Source: Embiotoca jacksoni
Taxonomy: Eukaryota; Chordata; Actinopteri; Embiotocidae
Length of the DNA stretch: 64,000 nt
Assembly (NCBI GenBank): GCA_022577435.1
Contig: JAKOON010000018.1
Location: 1,568,775-1,632,774, forward strand
Direction of reading: 5' to 3'
Part shown: positions 1 to 12,700 of the stretch, one piece after another
Numbering within the stretch: the stretch's first letter is position 1
Layout: each line of letters starts with the position of its first letter
Position numbers and translations under genes: made by a program
Notes under the pieces: generated by a model
The model's database searches: none
Seen by the model: the letters and a program-made list of their open reading frames with translations, nothing else
What the model was told of the DNA's origin: nothing

Positions 1-430
1 GTGGTCTTGAAAAAAAAGACAGGCTCAACTTTAGCTAAACCTCTCAGCTGACAGATGAGAGAAGATTTAATCTGCAGGTCTAACTAGACTGGAATCAAAA
101 ATAAAACCCAGGTTCATGAGGAGGGTTCCAGAGATCCGAGACGAGATGAAATATTATCAAGTGGTACTATCAAGAAGGATTGAGCAGCAAAATCTCATTT
201 TGCAACAGACAGGTTTTAACTCAGGCCACGCAACGTGTTGAAGAATGAACAGATCTGGCAGACAGGTTTCAGCGGTATCTGAGTGTCATCTGAATAAAAG
301 TGATGGGCAATATTTTGTGTTTTAAAGATAAACCCAAGAGGCCACTTATATAATGATGATAGAATTGGAACCAAAACAGACCCTTTGAGGGACCCCGTGA
401 TTCAGAGAGCTGATTGGGAGTCCTCACTAA
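1..430. repeat. Degenerate dispersed repeat
   Basis: The text around 280-420 (GACCCTTTGAGGGACCCC and neighbours) resembles a common fish repeat that is seen again in diverged form near 17500-17580 (CGAACCTTGTGGCACTCC). It has no open frame and its class is not certain. Confidence 0.4.
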
Positions 431-432
431 TG

Positions 433-690
433 TTAACAGTAGATGTCGGTCAGATCAGTCGATGAATGCTGCTCCAGATGGGAGATAAGAATCACAGTAT
501 CAGACGCTGCAGTCAGATCCAGTAACACAAGGACAGCACGACCATCAGCATCAGGGACAGAACATCCCTTTAAAACAGCAGATTCAGTGCTGCGACGTGA
601 CTTCAAACCACAATTATTTCTTACAAAAGACTGCAGTTGCTGGAAGACAAGTTCCTCCATTACCTTAGATAAAAAACACATTTCACAAAT
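433..690 (-). pseudogene. LINE reverse-transcriptase relic (L2/CR1-like)
   Basis: The minus-strand translation reads LSKVMEELVFQQLQSF, RRSTESAVLK and AVLVLLDLTAASDTV. This follows the order of conserved RT motifs in CR1/L2-type LINEs, whose usual form is STESALL and LDLSAAFDTV. The expected intervening residues are lost and the ends are cut. Confidence 0.65.
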
Positions 691-2157
691 ACATACAGAA
701 GTGCTGTATGATTGAATACAATTCTAAGATGAGGTGTCTGAGCAGCTGTGTAACTGCGTTTATCTTGATGTGAAACCTAATGAAGTGCCCACTGAGTGTA
801 TTTTGTCCAAGGATGTTTATAACCCCGACAGTGGCCAGCTCACACAAGGTCATCTGATCCTCATCATTACTGTCCAACCGCAAAAGTAAACGTTGCTCAA
901 GTGTGATCTTAACATCTGGCCACACTTTAATACATCTTTTCAGAAATCTCTGTCTCTGTTTGTCCTTCGAATATCTCGACAACCGTTGGTCTCACCTGCT
1001 TCAATCTCAGCGGGTGTGTTGCTGAGGACGCGACACGTTGGATATTCATAGTAATATCAAACATGTTACGTTAGTGGATCGTCACTAAGCTCTGTGAAGG
1101 AGTGGGCGGAGCTTTGCTGCACACAGAGAGCTTCTCGGCAGCCGTAATCCTCCTCATTCGGCTCCAATCTACTCGCTTCAGGGACATTTAACTTTCATAC
1201 CTGATGTTAGCATTAGTACACAGGTTCACCGAGGTTCGCCTGAGATACATCACACGCCCGCAGCGAAGCCGCTCCATCTCCTCTATTAAATGATACAAGT
1301 GGAGAGTTTCTTCATCTGCGTCCGCAGCGAGCTGTTCGAAATAAAGCGACACAGCAATAACACAAGCTGGACACTCATACTGCCAAAGCTCTCTGCACTC
1401 TGACACGACATTCAACACTGATCGTGGCTCCAGTGATGCTGCCGCTACTCCTGCTCACCACGTTGATCACCGTCATTCTGCTTCGTCCTGTGATGACGTC
1501 CTGCTCCTTTAGGCACATGCTCACGTGCTACTCATAAACCTCTCTTTGTCAACGCACACATGCAACAAGCTGATTAGAATCTCAGTTTTATGACACAGAA
1601 ATCTGCGTTCTCCATGGAGATAAATATGGTTTCTATAATCCTTCACACTGATTACGGTAACCAGGTTTCTCGTCAACATAAAAGTTAAACAGTTTATGTA
1701 AACCAAACTGTCCACGGCAGGATGGGCAGCAGGCCCAGATGGTGTCGGCACCGGAGTCCTTAAGGCCGGTACAGATCAGCTGTTTGGTGTCATGCAGTAC
1801 ATCTAAAACCCTCAGCCTGAAAGGGAAGAGCGTCCCGGTGCTTTGGACGACCTCGTGCATTGTTCCAGTACAAAGAATAAGAGCACCAGCGAGGTTGATG
1901 ACGACAGACCTGCAGCTCTGATGTCTTGTTCTCGGTCACCTCAGGACACAGGTGGGAGCGCCGCTAGCTTTCCAGTGCTCCCTGACTTTGCCGGTCGGAC
2001 TGCTGGTGTCGTGGATCACCGACTCCCCGACCGACAGGCCAGTTCGTAACACTACAGAAGTGTTTGAGCTTCCTACACATCTGATTTCTGATGTGATTGT
2101 GAGACATGTCATCTAAAACGTTCTCTGAAAGAGAGAAAAAACAAGTTCATACACGGC
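691..2157. other. Unassigned sequence, no supported gene
   Basis: Moderately GC-rich stretches at 1100-1500 and 1720-2050 contain only short open frames on both strands. I recognise no domain. Given LINE relics on both sides, old repeat sequence is the likeliest content. Confidence 0.4.
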
Positions 2158-2290
2158 TGCTATCGTGGGGTCTATTAGTGAGGGGAGGGAGGAGCAATAC
2201 AGGAGCCTGGTCAGCAGCTTTGTGGACCGTTGCCAGGGCAACCATCTCCAGCTAAATGCCAGGAAGGTAATGGACGTTGTAGTGGAAAAA
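2158..2290 (+). pseudogene. LINE reverse-transcriptase relic
   Basis: Plus-strand reading AIVGSISEGREEQYRSLV, then SFVDRCQGNHLQLNARK and VMDVVVE. It matches the post-YADD region of fish LINE reverse transcriptases (usual form VxWCxxNHLxLNxxKTKEM). Only about 45 codons survive. Confidence 0.7.
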
Positions 2291-3856
2291 GGATTTCTGA
2301 ATTATTTGTCTTTCTGACCAAATATCTTTTTTTGTAAACTTTAAAAACGGAGCGAGCTGATCAGTGGTCGATAGTGAAGACTAGTTGTCATAGTGATGAC
2401 ATGATTGACTTGGTCCAAGTGAAGGCAAACATGGAAACTGATGAAGGGCCTGCGTCAGGTGGTTTTCTTTAACAGTTTGCAACGTGTTACATACTGTAAA
2501 TAGATGTAAACTCATATTTATGGAGGCAACAACACCCAAGACAAGGAAATATGAGCATGCATGTTGGGAGTGGACAGCAGTCAGATTTTTTTTATACCAA
2601 TTACGTCTTTCAGGATTTAAATTTCTAGGATTACACCAGAAACAAATAAACCCCAAAAATAACAACAAATATTGCACAAGGACGTGTGTTCCTGTGCTTT
2701 GTGCTGTTTTTAATCTATTTTTGAGTATTTGTTTTCTGTGCTGTGATAATACATGAAGTCACTTAGAAATAAAAAATAATCTGGAGACAAATGCGATGAG
2801 CTGCCCTCAGCTTGAGCAGATCATCCTGCACTTTAAATATAACAGGATGTGATGTAAAGTGTCCTGCAGGAATGTGCTTTGAAGTGTGGAGCGTACAGTA
2901 TCGCTCCCAGAGCAGCTTCGTCTGCTGAGCATGAGCACAGTGAGCGCTGACTCTGACCTATTTCCCATTTACACAAGAAGAGAGGCCGGACAAGAGGTGA
3001 GGGAGGTTGACAGTGAGCCAAGAAAACAGATCTGGGGAGGGGAGGGGAGGGTAACCTGGTTTCAACATAAAACTTGGATGATTCTTGCTTTATTTATTCA
3101 TGCATCCATTCAGGATTCTATATATAGTTCAACACAGAAGACCACGAGCACCTTTAAAGGAAGAATGAGAACACAAGTATCGCTTCCTCCTGGAGGAAAT
3201 GGTTAAATTATGTTCCTCTTTCATTTGTTATTCTGTGGCAAAAAGGAAACAGACTGTTTGTCCACTGTGTGCAGTAACTGACATCCTTTTATAGGTTTCC
3301 GTGGTTACACATTTCCACTATTCTTCACGAGCATCCATTGTACGGAGCCCAACGGGCAGCAGTTGTAAAACTATCATTTGTTTCCCCTCGGCATCCATGC
3401 AGCCGGGGACTGTGTTTAAAACACCTGATCAGTCTTGGTGCTGTGCGGTGAAGTCCAATATAACATGTTCTCATTTTTCATTGAGGTTAGTGTTTGAGGT
3501 TCTTTTATAGCTCCGGTGTGGAACGTTTGCGTTTCCCTTCCTGAAGTAACAAGTACAAAACCCCTGTGGACACATCTGTACTCTACTGCTTCTGCTGCAG
3601 GTTTAAAATGGTGGAAACACTGTGATTAAATGGTGGATGAATTAAATAAAAGGCGTCACAAGTGCCATGAAATGATTCGTTTCACGATCAGAATTTGAAC
3701 CACTTCCGGGAGTTTTGAAAGTGGAATGTTGTCACATGGCGAGCAAACATTTGGAAACTCTATGGGAGCTGTGTAATATAATGATTTTATCCCCTTTAAA
3801 GTTAGCACGTGGCTAAATTGCTATAATGTCTCACCAGACAACAGATGTTAAAACTC
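2291..3856. other. Intron/intergenic sequence without recognised gene
   Basis: AT-rich, with short open frames only. A GGGGA-type run lies near 3035-3050. Nothing else is supported. Confidence 0.4.
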
Positions 3857-4860
3857 TTACAGGCTCCTCTCCTGTACAATCAGCTGCCAGTTTGGTTCAG
3901 GAGGCAGACTTTGGGTTAGGCGCTCTTTATATTGATATACAACAATGTTTTCAAAGAACTTTGGATGCTGTATAAAATCTAAATCAAAACAGAATATGAT
4001 GATTTGCAAATCATGTTAATCACATATTTAATTGAAAATAGACCAACACCAACAAACCACATGTTCAAACTGAGAATACGTTTCAGAAAAGTAAGGAGAG
4101 GGGCATGTTCACCACTGTGTTGCATCACCTCTTCTTTATACAATACTCTGTAAATGTTTGGGGACCGAGGAGACCAGTTTCTGGAGTTTAGAAGGTGAAA
4201 TGTGGTCCCATTCTTGCCTGATAGAGGATTCCAGCTGCTCAAGTCAGTTCTATGTCATGTTTTTCTCAGTGACAACCCCATATATGGCTCTAAATGTTCG
4301 AGGCCTTTTATTTTAAATAACAATACCTTTTAATTTGTGAAAGATGCAGGAGTTTGCAGCATTCAATTTACCAGTGGTGACAGTATCAGCGAGTTATGTT
4401 AAGTTTTGCCAATTTGCTCAATTTTACCACCAAAAGAAAAAAATTGCAAATTGCATCAGAATTGTTTGTGGAAAGCCAGTGATAAATCAATCATCACAAA
4501 AAACACACTGTAATTAACAAGCAAATTAATAATGCTGGCTTGCTTGTGACTCAGAGAGTTTCCAAAATGAAATGTGAGGCAGAGCTTTTCGCTGTCAGGC
4601 TCCTCTCCTTTGGAATCAGCAGCCACTTTGAGTTCGGAGGGCGACATTCAGGTTGGACGATGTCTTTATATATCGAACAAAAAAAGTGAGACGTTGTGTA
4701 AAATGTAAAATAAAAACAGAATGCACTGATTTGCAAATCAATGTCAATCCCATGTTTAATTCAAAATAGACCAACACCAACAAACCAAATGTTCAAACTG
4801 AGAATTTGACGCAAAACTGCACGATCAAATAATGCTCCTTTCAGGGAAAGTCAGAAAACA
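3857..4860. repeat. Two adjacent copies of a composite repeat with Tc1-type ends
   Basis: The block beginning CAGGCTCCTCTCCT at 3860 recurs at 4596. The following block (GATTTGCAAATCA, then ACCAACACCAACAAACCA) recurs at 3999 and 4728, so the two copies are offset by about 730 bp. The second block is the terminal region of the Tc1-derived family found intact at 57410-58271. Confidence 0.6.
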
Positions 4861-5795
4861 TGTTTATAATATCTGTCTGAAGGCAAATGTCTGCACTCTC
4901 AGTCGGTGGGTGCACCTGCAGGTGGTGTTAAGGCTGGGTGGGCATCATAATGCTACGCTGACATCACCATGACGTCATCCATCAGCTAAATCCGGTTGTT
5001 ATGGCTGACTCAGGTGACAGTGACATCATCCTTTAGTCATACTGCTGTAGAGGCTGGTGGGCGACCTCCCATGATGCACTGAGTCCTCTCCTCTCTGTCC
5101 TCTCTGTCCTCTCTGTCCCTGAACCTTCTGCAGGTATTTTCTCTTCCCTCCTCCTCCCATCATCGCTGCAGCTTCAGGCAGATGGCTGCACACTGCTGAG
5201 TCTGGTTCTGTCACAGGTTTCTTCATGTTAACAGGGAATTTGTTATTCTGTCGGCGAATGCTTGCTCATGTGGGAAATGTTGAATTGTTTCACTCTGTAA
5301 CGTTTCAGTACCCTGAGATCATTGATGTCGTGATTTGAGGCAACAATAATAACATTAAATTGAATTGAATTGATGTTTTAACAGTGACGTGCAGAAAACT
5401 CAACACACTCTTTGGCATTGACGTCTCTCTCTCTGTCTTTTATGTTTTTCTTTTTTAAATCTGGTTGAAATGATCCAAAACAGGAACACCAGCAGTTATG
5501 AAGTGACTTAAAAAAACAAAAAAACATTGACAGACCAGGTAACATTGAATATTACACAAAATGTATTTACAGATTTTTGTAGCGACAAAGGAGATGTCAC
5601 ATACTAATAGATGAAAAGAGAGGTTCCTTTCCGGCAGCATCACACCTCCTTTATTGTCTGGAAATGTCCTGTTTGTTCCAATGTTGAGTAAATGAATTGG
5701 TTAAAAACTACATGAAACCTTCCTATTGTTTAGAAAAGAAGAAAAGAAGTGTGTGAGTGAGTTACTGCTTGTACTAAAGTCTGTAAGTCGTCTGT

Positions 5796-5797
<2 letters not shown>

Positions 5798-5889
<92 letters not shown>
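5798..5889. repeat. (TG)n microsatellite
   Basis: About 46 uninterrupted TG units. Confidence 0.95.
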
Positions 5890-5892
<3 letters not shown>

Positions 5893-6829
5893 TGGCCCAG
5901 ATCCTCGCAGGAGTACGTTCACTGGAAGCAAAACCTCCATCTGACTGCATAAAGGAAGTAGCACACGTAGCATTAGCCTGTGATTCAGGGCGTTCAGCTG
6001 CATGACGAAGCCCTCGATGCTTCGGGCCACTTCCAGCTCCCACCGACGCGTCACACTGCGGTCCTCCGTGGACACGTCCAATCACACGGCGGCTCTCAGC
6101 CTCCACACGCACATCGCCCCCCTGTAGCTCTCTGGAAGGGGACACCACGACGCCGGCTGGGGTGTAAAGAACACAGTCTGACACAGTCGAACAGCAAAGG
6201 TTCACAATGTGAAGTCGAGTTGGAGAAATCAGGAGAACAATTTCAGGTGCTCAAATTTGACCCTAAATTTTTCTTTAAGTTGTTTTTTAATGTACAGAAT
6301 CTGAATCTCACTCAGAGTTACTGTTGTAGTTTACAAACAAAACAACTGACACCATTATGGTGTAGTTTCTACAAAATATTGGAAGACCAAAATAAATCAT
6401 CGCACTCATTTTGTCAAAATTGGATGTTATTGAAATTAATAATCAAAAACTTTCCAGTATTTTTTCCTTTCAGCAAGAACATTGTTTGAGGAAAAAATAC
6501 CCAGACGTATTGTCATATTACTTTAGGGCCATATCACCCACCTCTGTTTGGCCCCAACATTCACTTGGTACTTAGGATGATTAGATTTGGAGGATCAAAG
6601 GTCAAAGGTATGACCTCATGTTTTCTCATTCTTTTGATCACAACATCTCAACAGCTCCTTGAAGGGATTTCTTTTAATTTAGTACAAGCTTTAACTGAAT
6701 GTACCGTTCATTGATGGTCGAAGGTCACCGACTTTCTGTTCTTTGTGTTTTTAGTAACTGAAACAGCTGTCAAAGCTCGCCTTTGTTTTACCTCCTGCGT
6801 CGTCAGTTTGAGCCCTCTACACAGATTGG
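5890..6829. other. No supported gene
   Basis: 5900-6200 is GC-richer and has open frames on both strands, but none resembles a known protein. 6200-6820 is AT-rich. Confidence 0.35.
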
Positions 6830-7400
6830 ATATAAAACACAGACTGGATATAAAAGAGTTCGTAGCTTCTGTTCTGAAAAAAGGTTCTGATCCAGAAGTG
6901 TCTTCAGCTGCAATACCAGCGAGTGCCACTAGAGGTCGGCTCCAAAAAGCCTCCGGCTCCATAGACTCCCATTCAACTTCTCTCATCAAATCCAAAGTGA
7001 ATAAAATGTGTCCATCAGTTATCTCGGTGTTGTTAGCTAAAGTCACTCCTTCTTATTAGTTTTCTGGAGGTCCATCTGAAAATAATCCCTCATTCATTAG
7101 AAAAGAAGATTCAAGAAGACCTGTTTTTGGGGGCGTGTCTGTTTGATTGACAGGCCTGTGGTGCAGTCAGGTTACAGCTATCGGTGGGCGGGACGTAGTA
7201 TCGTCAGGTTTCCAATCAGATCGGTCAGATCCACCGCTGGCTCCTCCCCCAGCTCGTCCAAATATGGTCACTTCCTGCTCCAAACCGCTCTGAACTAGCA
7301 AGATGGTGACGGACAGAATCTGAACTGGAGGATTCATAACATTCACAAACCAACGATGACATCACTGATGGATGATGACATCACTGCTGGATGATGATTG
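6830..7400 (+). repeat. Dispersed repeat family A, copy 1
   Basis: About 560 bp, nearly identical to segments at 53425-53992 (inverted), 58958-59445 and 63742 to the end. The minus strand of each copy opens with MTLANNTEITDGHILF. This copy ends in tandem GATGACATCACTG-like motifs. No target duplication or known family is recognised. Confidence 0.85.
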
Positions 7401-7689
7401 GTCCTCCACCTTGTGAAACTGTGTTTGCTGCATAAACCTGCATCACCTTCTGAAGTTTTAACAAACAGCATTATGAAGCTCTCGGGTGAGAGCAGATAGA
7501 GTTGTGATGTCCTGTAGCTGCCGAGCTGCCCGGTGACACTGTCTTTAAAAAAAGACAGTTTGGTTGGTGTTTTTGGAGAAAGTAGTTCATCTGTCTTCTC
7601 AGCTCAAAGCTCTTCTCTGTCAGTGCTCCTGACAGGACTGGATATTCTTACGAAATGCCACCAACTCAGTTCAAACTTCAGTGACACTG

Positions 7690-8225
7690 TGACCGGTCAG
7701 CGGTGAAATCGCTGCAGCCAGTCGTTCAGCATGTCGAAAGCAGGAATTTCCATCGCCAGCTGAGCCCCGTGCAGAGCTGCTCTCTGGTTATCTTCCACGG
7801 ACCAGTGAAGCACTCTGATTTGTTGAACTCACACCAGCTCCCTCCGTCCTTCCATTTGATCCGAGGTGGTCTGGAAGTGGCAGCTGTCTGAGGAGGTTAG
7901 CTCACACGTCCATCTCCACAGGGACGTTCCCTCGATCCTCCGGGGGATCCGATGTAGAAAACCTCCAGCGTGTTCTGGGTCTGCTCCACCGTCAGGAACA
8001 TGATGACTGGGTCTAAAAAGAGCAGCCCAAACGATAACATCGATATGCTCGGACCTATTTTTCTTCAAATATGGGTTTACATGGTTTGTGTCCCAACCTT
8101 TTTTGGAAATGGAGTCGTACTTGGACAAGAAAACCTCCACTGGGTCGGTCTTCCCGATCCGATGCCCGAACTCCCTCAGTATCTCTCCTCAGAGCAGCTT
8201 TATCGCTCTGACTTTATTTCACGGT
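7690..8225 (-). pseudogene. Coding-like degenerate patch of unknown origin
   Basis: Minus-strand readings give protein-like stretches in different frames, such as EILREFGHRIGKTDPVEVF, VIMFLTVEQTQNTLEVFY and MEIPAFDMLNDWLQRF, separated by stops and frame shifts. This suggests a decayed gene or transposon exon inside plppr4 intron 1. I cannot name the family. Confidence 0.3.
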
Positions 8226-8609
8226 TGTAATTGAACTGCTGTTTTCTAATTGGTCAAGACCTCGAGCTGGCTATAATAAACACGAATGAGCTGTTCCCCA
8301 TTTTGTTGTTTGGGATTTGGAGAACTCATTCAGCAGATCTGAGATCAGTCGGAGCAATTCAACAACAATTGATTCAACATGCCGTCGTGCATCACTTCCA
8401 GCAGCGTCCTCGGGTCATGACAACCTTTATCCGTGCCTCCGTCCTCATTATCAAATCAAATTAGCGAAGCCACTGAACCATAAGGTTATGGGGACATTTG
8501 CAGCCTTCACTGCCTGCTTATCTATTTATTTATTCATTGGCAATCTGCTCCAGCCGCTGCTGTTTATGACTTTGAACTCCCTCATATGATTCTCTTTGTG
8601 TCTGCGTAG

Positions 8610-8795
8610 CTGCCGATCCTGGTATCGTCTGTGGTCAGTCTGTACTTCCTGGAGTGGACGGATGTCTTCAAGCCAGTGAAGTCTGGTTTTAACTGCCACG
8701 ACCGCAGCCTGAGTCTGCCCTACATCGACCCCAACCACGAAGTCATCCCCCTGCTGATGCTGCTCAGCCTGGCCTTCGCCGGACCTGCCATCACA
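8610..8795 (+). CDS. plppr4: plppr4 exon 2
   Basis: 62 whole codons, from LPILVSSVVSLYF through SLAFAGPAIT. It carries the end of the first membrane span, the first extracellular loop (TDVFKPVKSGFNC) and the second span. Acceptor tag precedes 8610; donor gtaaga follows 8795. It begins in phase 0, which fits the family's exon 1 ending in FYFVE. Confidence 0.93.
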
Positions 8796-9663
8796 GTAAG
8801 AGTTAACGACAAGACGGGAAACCATGGCAACAACCTTGTCCTAAGATTTCAAACACTGAAGTGTAACTGCTGGCAGCCAGATTGGAGGGGCTCGAATTTT
8901 GGGCAATTATCTGTGGTGAGACCAAACTTCAACAGCAGAGACTCGAAATTCTGTATCATTATTCTGTATTAATTATTCTTCTACGTCTCCTTTGCAAGAG
9001 AAAAACTTGGTATATATTTCAGAGATTTATGTACAGTGTGTCTCTGTATTATGAGTCAGTATTCCTCGTCTGTCCATCACTGATTCGGCCTTCTTATTCT
9101 TCTCTCTGTCCATTATTCACCTTTCTCTTCTCTAACATAGATATCAATTTCTTTCCATTTTCTTGTTTCTACAAAGATGTGATCCTGAACAGTGTCTGTG
9201 CAGACAGTCAGGTATCCCACTGCACCACCTCGTGTCACCGGAGCAGTGTGTATTTGTGTGTGGTTGTGTTTCACACAGGAAGGAGGAGTCTTGGCTTAAA
9301 CCAGAGTATGTCAAGTTAAACTGTAAAAGTTGAGCAACACATACACACAAAAAAAAGAGAAGAGACAAGTGTTCAGGTGAAATCTTGCCCTCGTCACCCT
9401 CTTCTACCTGTAAACTCATGTAACAGGTGATACTTGTGTCCACAGATCATGATCGGAGAGGCCATCTTGTTCTGCTGCCTGTCTCGGAGGAAGAGTGGCG
9501 TCGGCGTCGAGGCCAACATCAACGCTGCCGGCTGCAACTTCAACTCCTTCATACGCAGAGCAGTCCGATTTGTTGGTACACCGAGTTTCTTATTTCACAC
9601 CGACGCCAGGCTTCTCCACACAATCAGTATTCTCTGAACTAATGCTACGCTACAAAGTCTTAA

Positions 9664-9742
<79 letters not shown>

Positions 9743-12700
9743 TGACAGCGTGTCCAAATCCAGCATTACCGGTTTGAATCATGAACTCATCATGGTGAAA
9801 CCCATCAGAGGACGGAGCGGAACCAGAGCTTTGTAATGATGACAGTCACATGTTTGTGGGCTAAATACCAAAATAATCCCGTTATGAAGACAAATCCAAC
9901 TTTTCATCTCTGATGTATAAACTCATGTTAAACAGTAGCACAAGTCTCAAAGTCCTGATCTGCATATCAAAATACTGTAAACAGAACATATTGATTTTAC
10001 TGGTTATTTCTCTGAGATCAACAGTTTTCAACTAATCTGGTTTTGAATTTACAGCAAACTGTTGCGAAGTCTCCACACAGGTCTGAAATGACAGCAAGTA
10101 GAAATACCAGCTTGTGTTTGGGAGGAGACCCGAAGTGTTTGGTTGGTTTTTAATTCCATCTTGATCGAGCTATTAAGGCAAAAAATGCCCATTAAAATGA
10201 TCTTTAAAAAGACAGAAATAATATTTACCTTTCATAACAAATGCAACAGTTGTGGTCAAAGATTTGCTGAGTTTACAGTTAAATGCATAATTGCATATTT
10301 GCAGTGGGAGAGACTTTACTGTTTAATCACTTCAGTAAATAAAAAACAGAAACAGGTAATTGGCCAATAATGAAAAATTGTTTATCATGAGGCTACTGTA
10401 ATTATTATATTATATTGATACGATAGTTTACTCAGTGCAAATATGTTTTATTTTATGTTGGACATCAATGTCAGTGTTTCCAAGATAAGAAATGAAATGC
10501 AAACAATAATAATAATTGTTCTGGTATAGATGAGAGCAGGGTTGTGCTGTTGTTGCCAAGATAATTTCTCATTTTTCATCAGTGAGTTAGTGTTTGCACA
10601 TGTTTTTGTGCGACTGTTCACCCGTCTGTTCGGGAAATCTTTGGTTTACGTAGAATTGGACCTTTTATTTTCTGTTTACCGGCAGCTCCATCTTCCTGTT
10701 TGTTCCGCTCCAGTTCGCCCTCTTCAGACAGCTCTGATACGACTCGAACGGTGCAACAGCCATGAAAACATGATCTGCATACACCTCAGGCCCAAACTCT
10801 CCCCGAACAAAACAGCCTTTATAAAACTCATCGTCCCGTCTGATGGAGCCGGCTGGAGAGGGACCTGGTTCTGGTGTCGTGGCCCTAGAGCCGGCTGGAG
10901 AGGGACCTGGTTCTGGTGTCGTGGCCCTAGAGCCGGCTGGAGAGGGACCTGGTTCTGGTGTCGTGGCCCTAGAGCCGGCTGGTGAGGGACCTGGTTCTGG
11001 TGTCGTGGCCCTGGAGCCGGCTGGTGAGGGACCTGGTTCTGGTGTCGTGGCCCTGGAGCCGGCTAGAGAGGGACCTGGTTCTGGTGTCGTGGCCCTGGAG
11101 CCGGCTGGTGAGGGACCTGGTTCTGGTGTCGTGGCCCTGGAGCCGGCTAGAGAGGGACCTGGTTCTGGTGTCGTGGCCCTGGAGCCGGCTAGAGAGGGAC
11201 CTGGTTCTGGTGTCGTGGCCCTGGAGCCGGCTGGTGAGGGACCTGGTTCTGGTGTCGTGGCCCTGGAGCCGGCTAGAGAGGGACCTGGTTCTGGTGTCGT
11301 GGCCCTGGAGCCGGCTAGAGAGGGACCTGGTTCTGGTGTCGTGGCCCTGGAGCCGGCTGGTGAGGGACCTGGTTCTGGTGTCGTGGCCCTGGAGCCGGCT
11401 AGAGAGGGACCTGGTTCTGGTGTCGTGGCCCTGGAGCCGGCTGGTGAGGGACCTGGTTCTGGTGTCGTGGCCCTGGAGCCGGCTGGAGAGGGACCTGGTT
11501 CTGGTGTCGTGGCCCTGGAGCCGGCTGGTGAGGGACCTGGTTCTGGTGTCGTGGCCCTGGAGCCGGCTGGAGAGGGACCTGGTTCTGGTGTCGTGGCCCT
11601 GGAGCCGGCTGGTGAGGGACCTGGTTCTGGTGTCGTGGCCCTGGAGCCGGCTGGTGAGGGACCTGGTTCTGGTGTCGTGGCCCTGGAGCCGGCTGGTGAG
11701 GGACCTGGTTCTGGTGTCGTGGCCCTGGAGCCGGCTGGTGAGGGACCTGGTTCTGGTGTCGTGGCCCTGGAGCCGGCTGGTGAGGGACCTGGTTCTGGTG
11801 TCGTGGCCCTGGAGCCGGCTGGTGAGGGACCTGGTTCTGGTGTCGTGGCCCTGGAGCCGGCTGGTTGAGGTGGCAGACGATGATGCTGCGTGAGGCTGTG
11901 GGTCCTCTGGACACATCGAATCCGATGTCAGAATGTGGTTGGACGTTGTTCTGCTGAAATAAACAAGACCTTCCCTGAAAGAGACGTTGTCTGGATGGCA
12001 GCATATGTTGCTCCAAAACCTGAATATATCATTCAGCATTAATGCTTCCTTCCAGATGTTCAAGCTACCCATGCCATGTGCACTAATGCATCCTGTACCA
12101 TCACAGATGCTGGCTTTAGAACTGAGTGCTGATTTGTTTTTGTTTGTTTGTTGTTTATCTTGGCAACAACAGCATCACCCTACTGTATTCTATAGTTTTT
12201 TAAATTATTATTAAATATATTCTGACTGGACTCCTCCAGTTAGAATTGAAGAGGCCTTTCAGACGAGTGCTGAAATGTCTTCGAGAAACTCACCAGTCCT
12301 GCTGCCTTCAATGTGTTTCATCTAAGTGTTTTCCAAAGTGCAGGTTGTACACGTGACTGTACAGCAGCTGTATGTCGGCCCGTGCAGCATCTCCAACCCT
12401 CAGATGTGCTGTGCCTCTGTCTGTGCACTGAGCTGACCTCCTTACCTTTTCATTTCTCCTCAGGCGTTCATGTGTTCGGTCTCTGTGCGACGGCTCTCAT
12501 CACCGACATCCTTCAGCTGATGACGGGCTACCCAACACCTTACTTCCTCACCGTGTGTAAACCCAACTACAGCACGCTGAATGTGAGCTGCGAACAGAAC
12601 CCCTACGTCATGGACGATATCTGCTCCGGAGCCGACCCTGCAGCCATCAACCAGGGCAGGTGAGCAAGGAAGAGCATTTCACTCAGAAGAGCCACACTGG

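Noticed and set aside
5774..6205. Open frames with long Thr-His or Cys-Val runs
   Set aside because: They are translations of the TG microsatellite; the same holds at 9666-9741, 15792-15845 and 30557-30607.
443..8600. First coding exon of plppr4 within the left part of the window
   Set aside because: No segment encoding the conserved LLPCFYFVE end with a donor was found on plus, so the exon is taken to lie outside the window.
10843..12072. Open frames of 300-370 codons with 14-residue repeats on both strands
   Set aside because: The 42-bp unit is a multiple of three with no stops in several frames. The array lies in plppr4 intron 3 with no splice or start context. A collagen- or silk-like protein is not supported.
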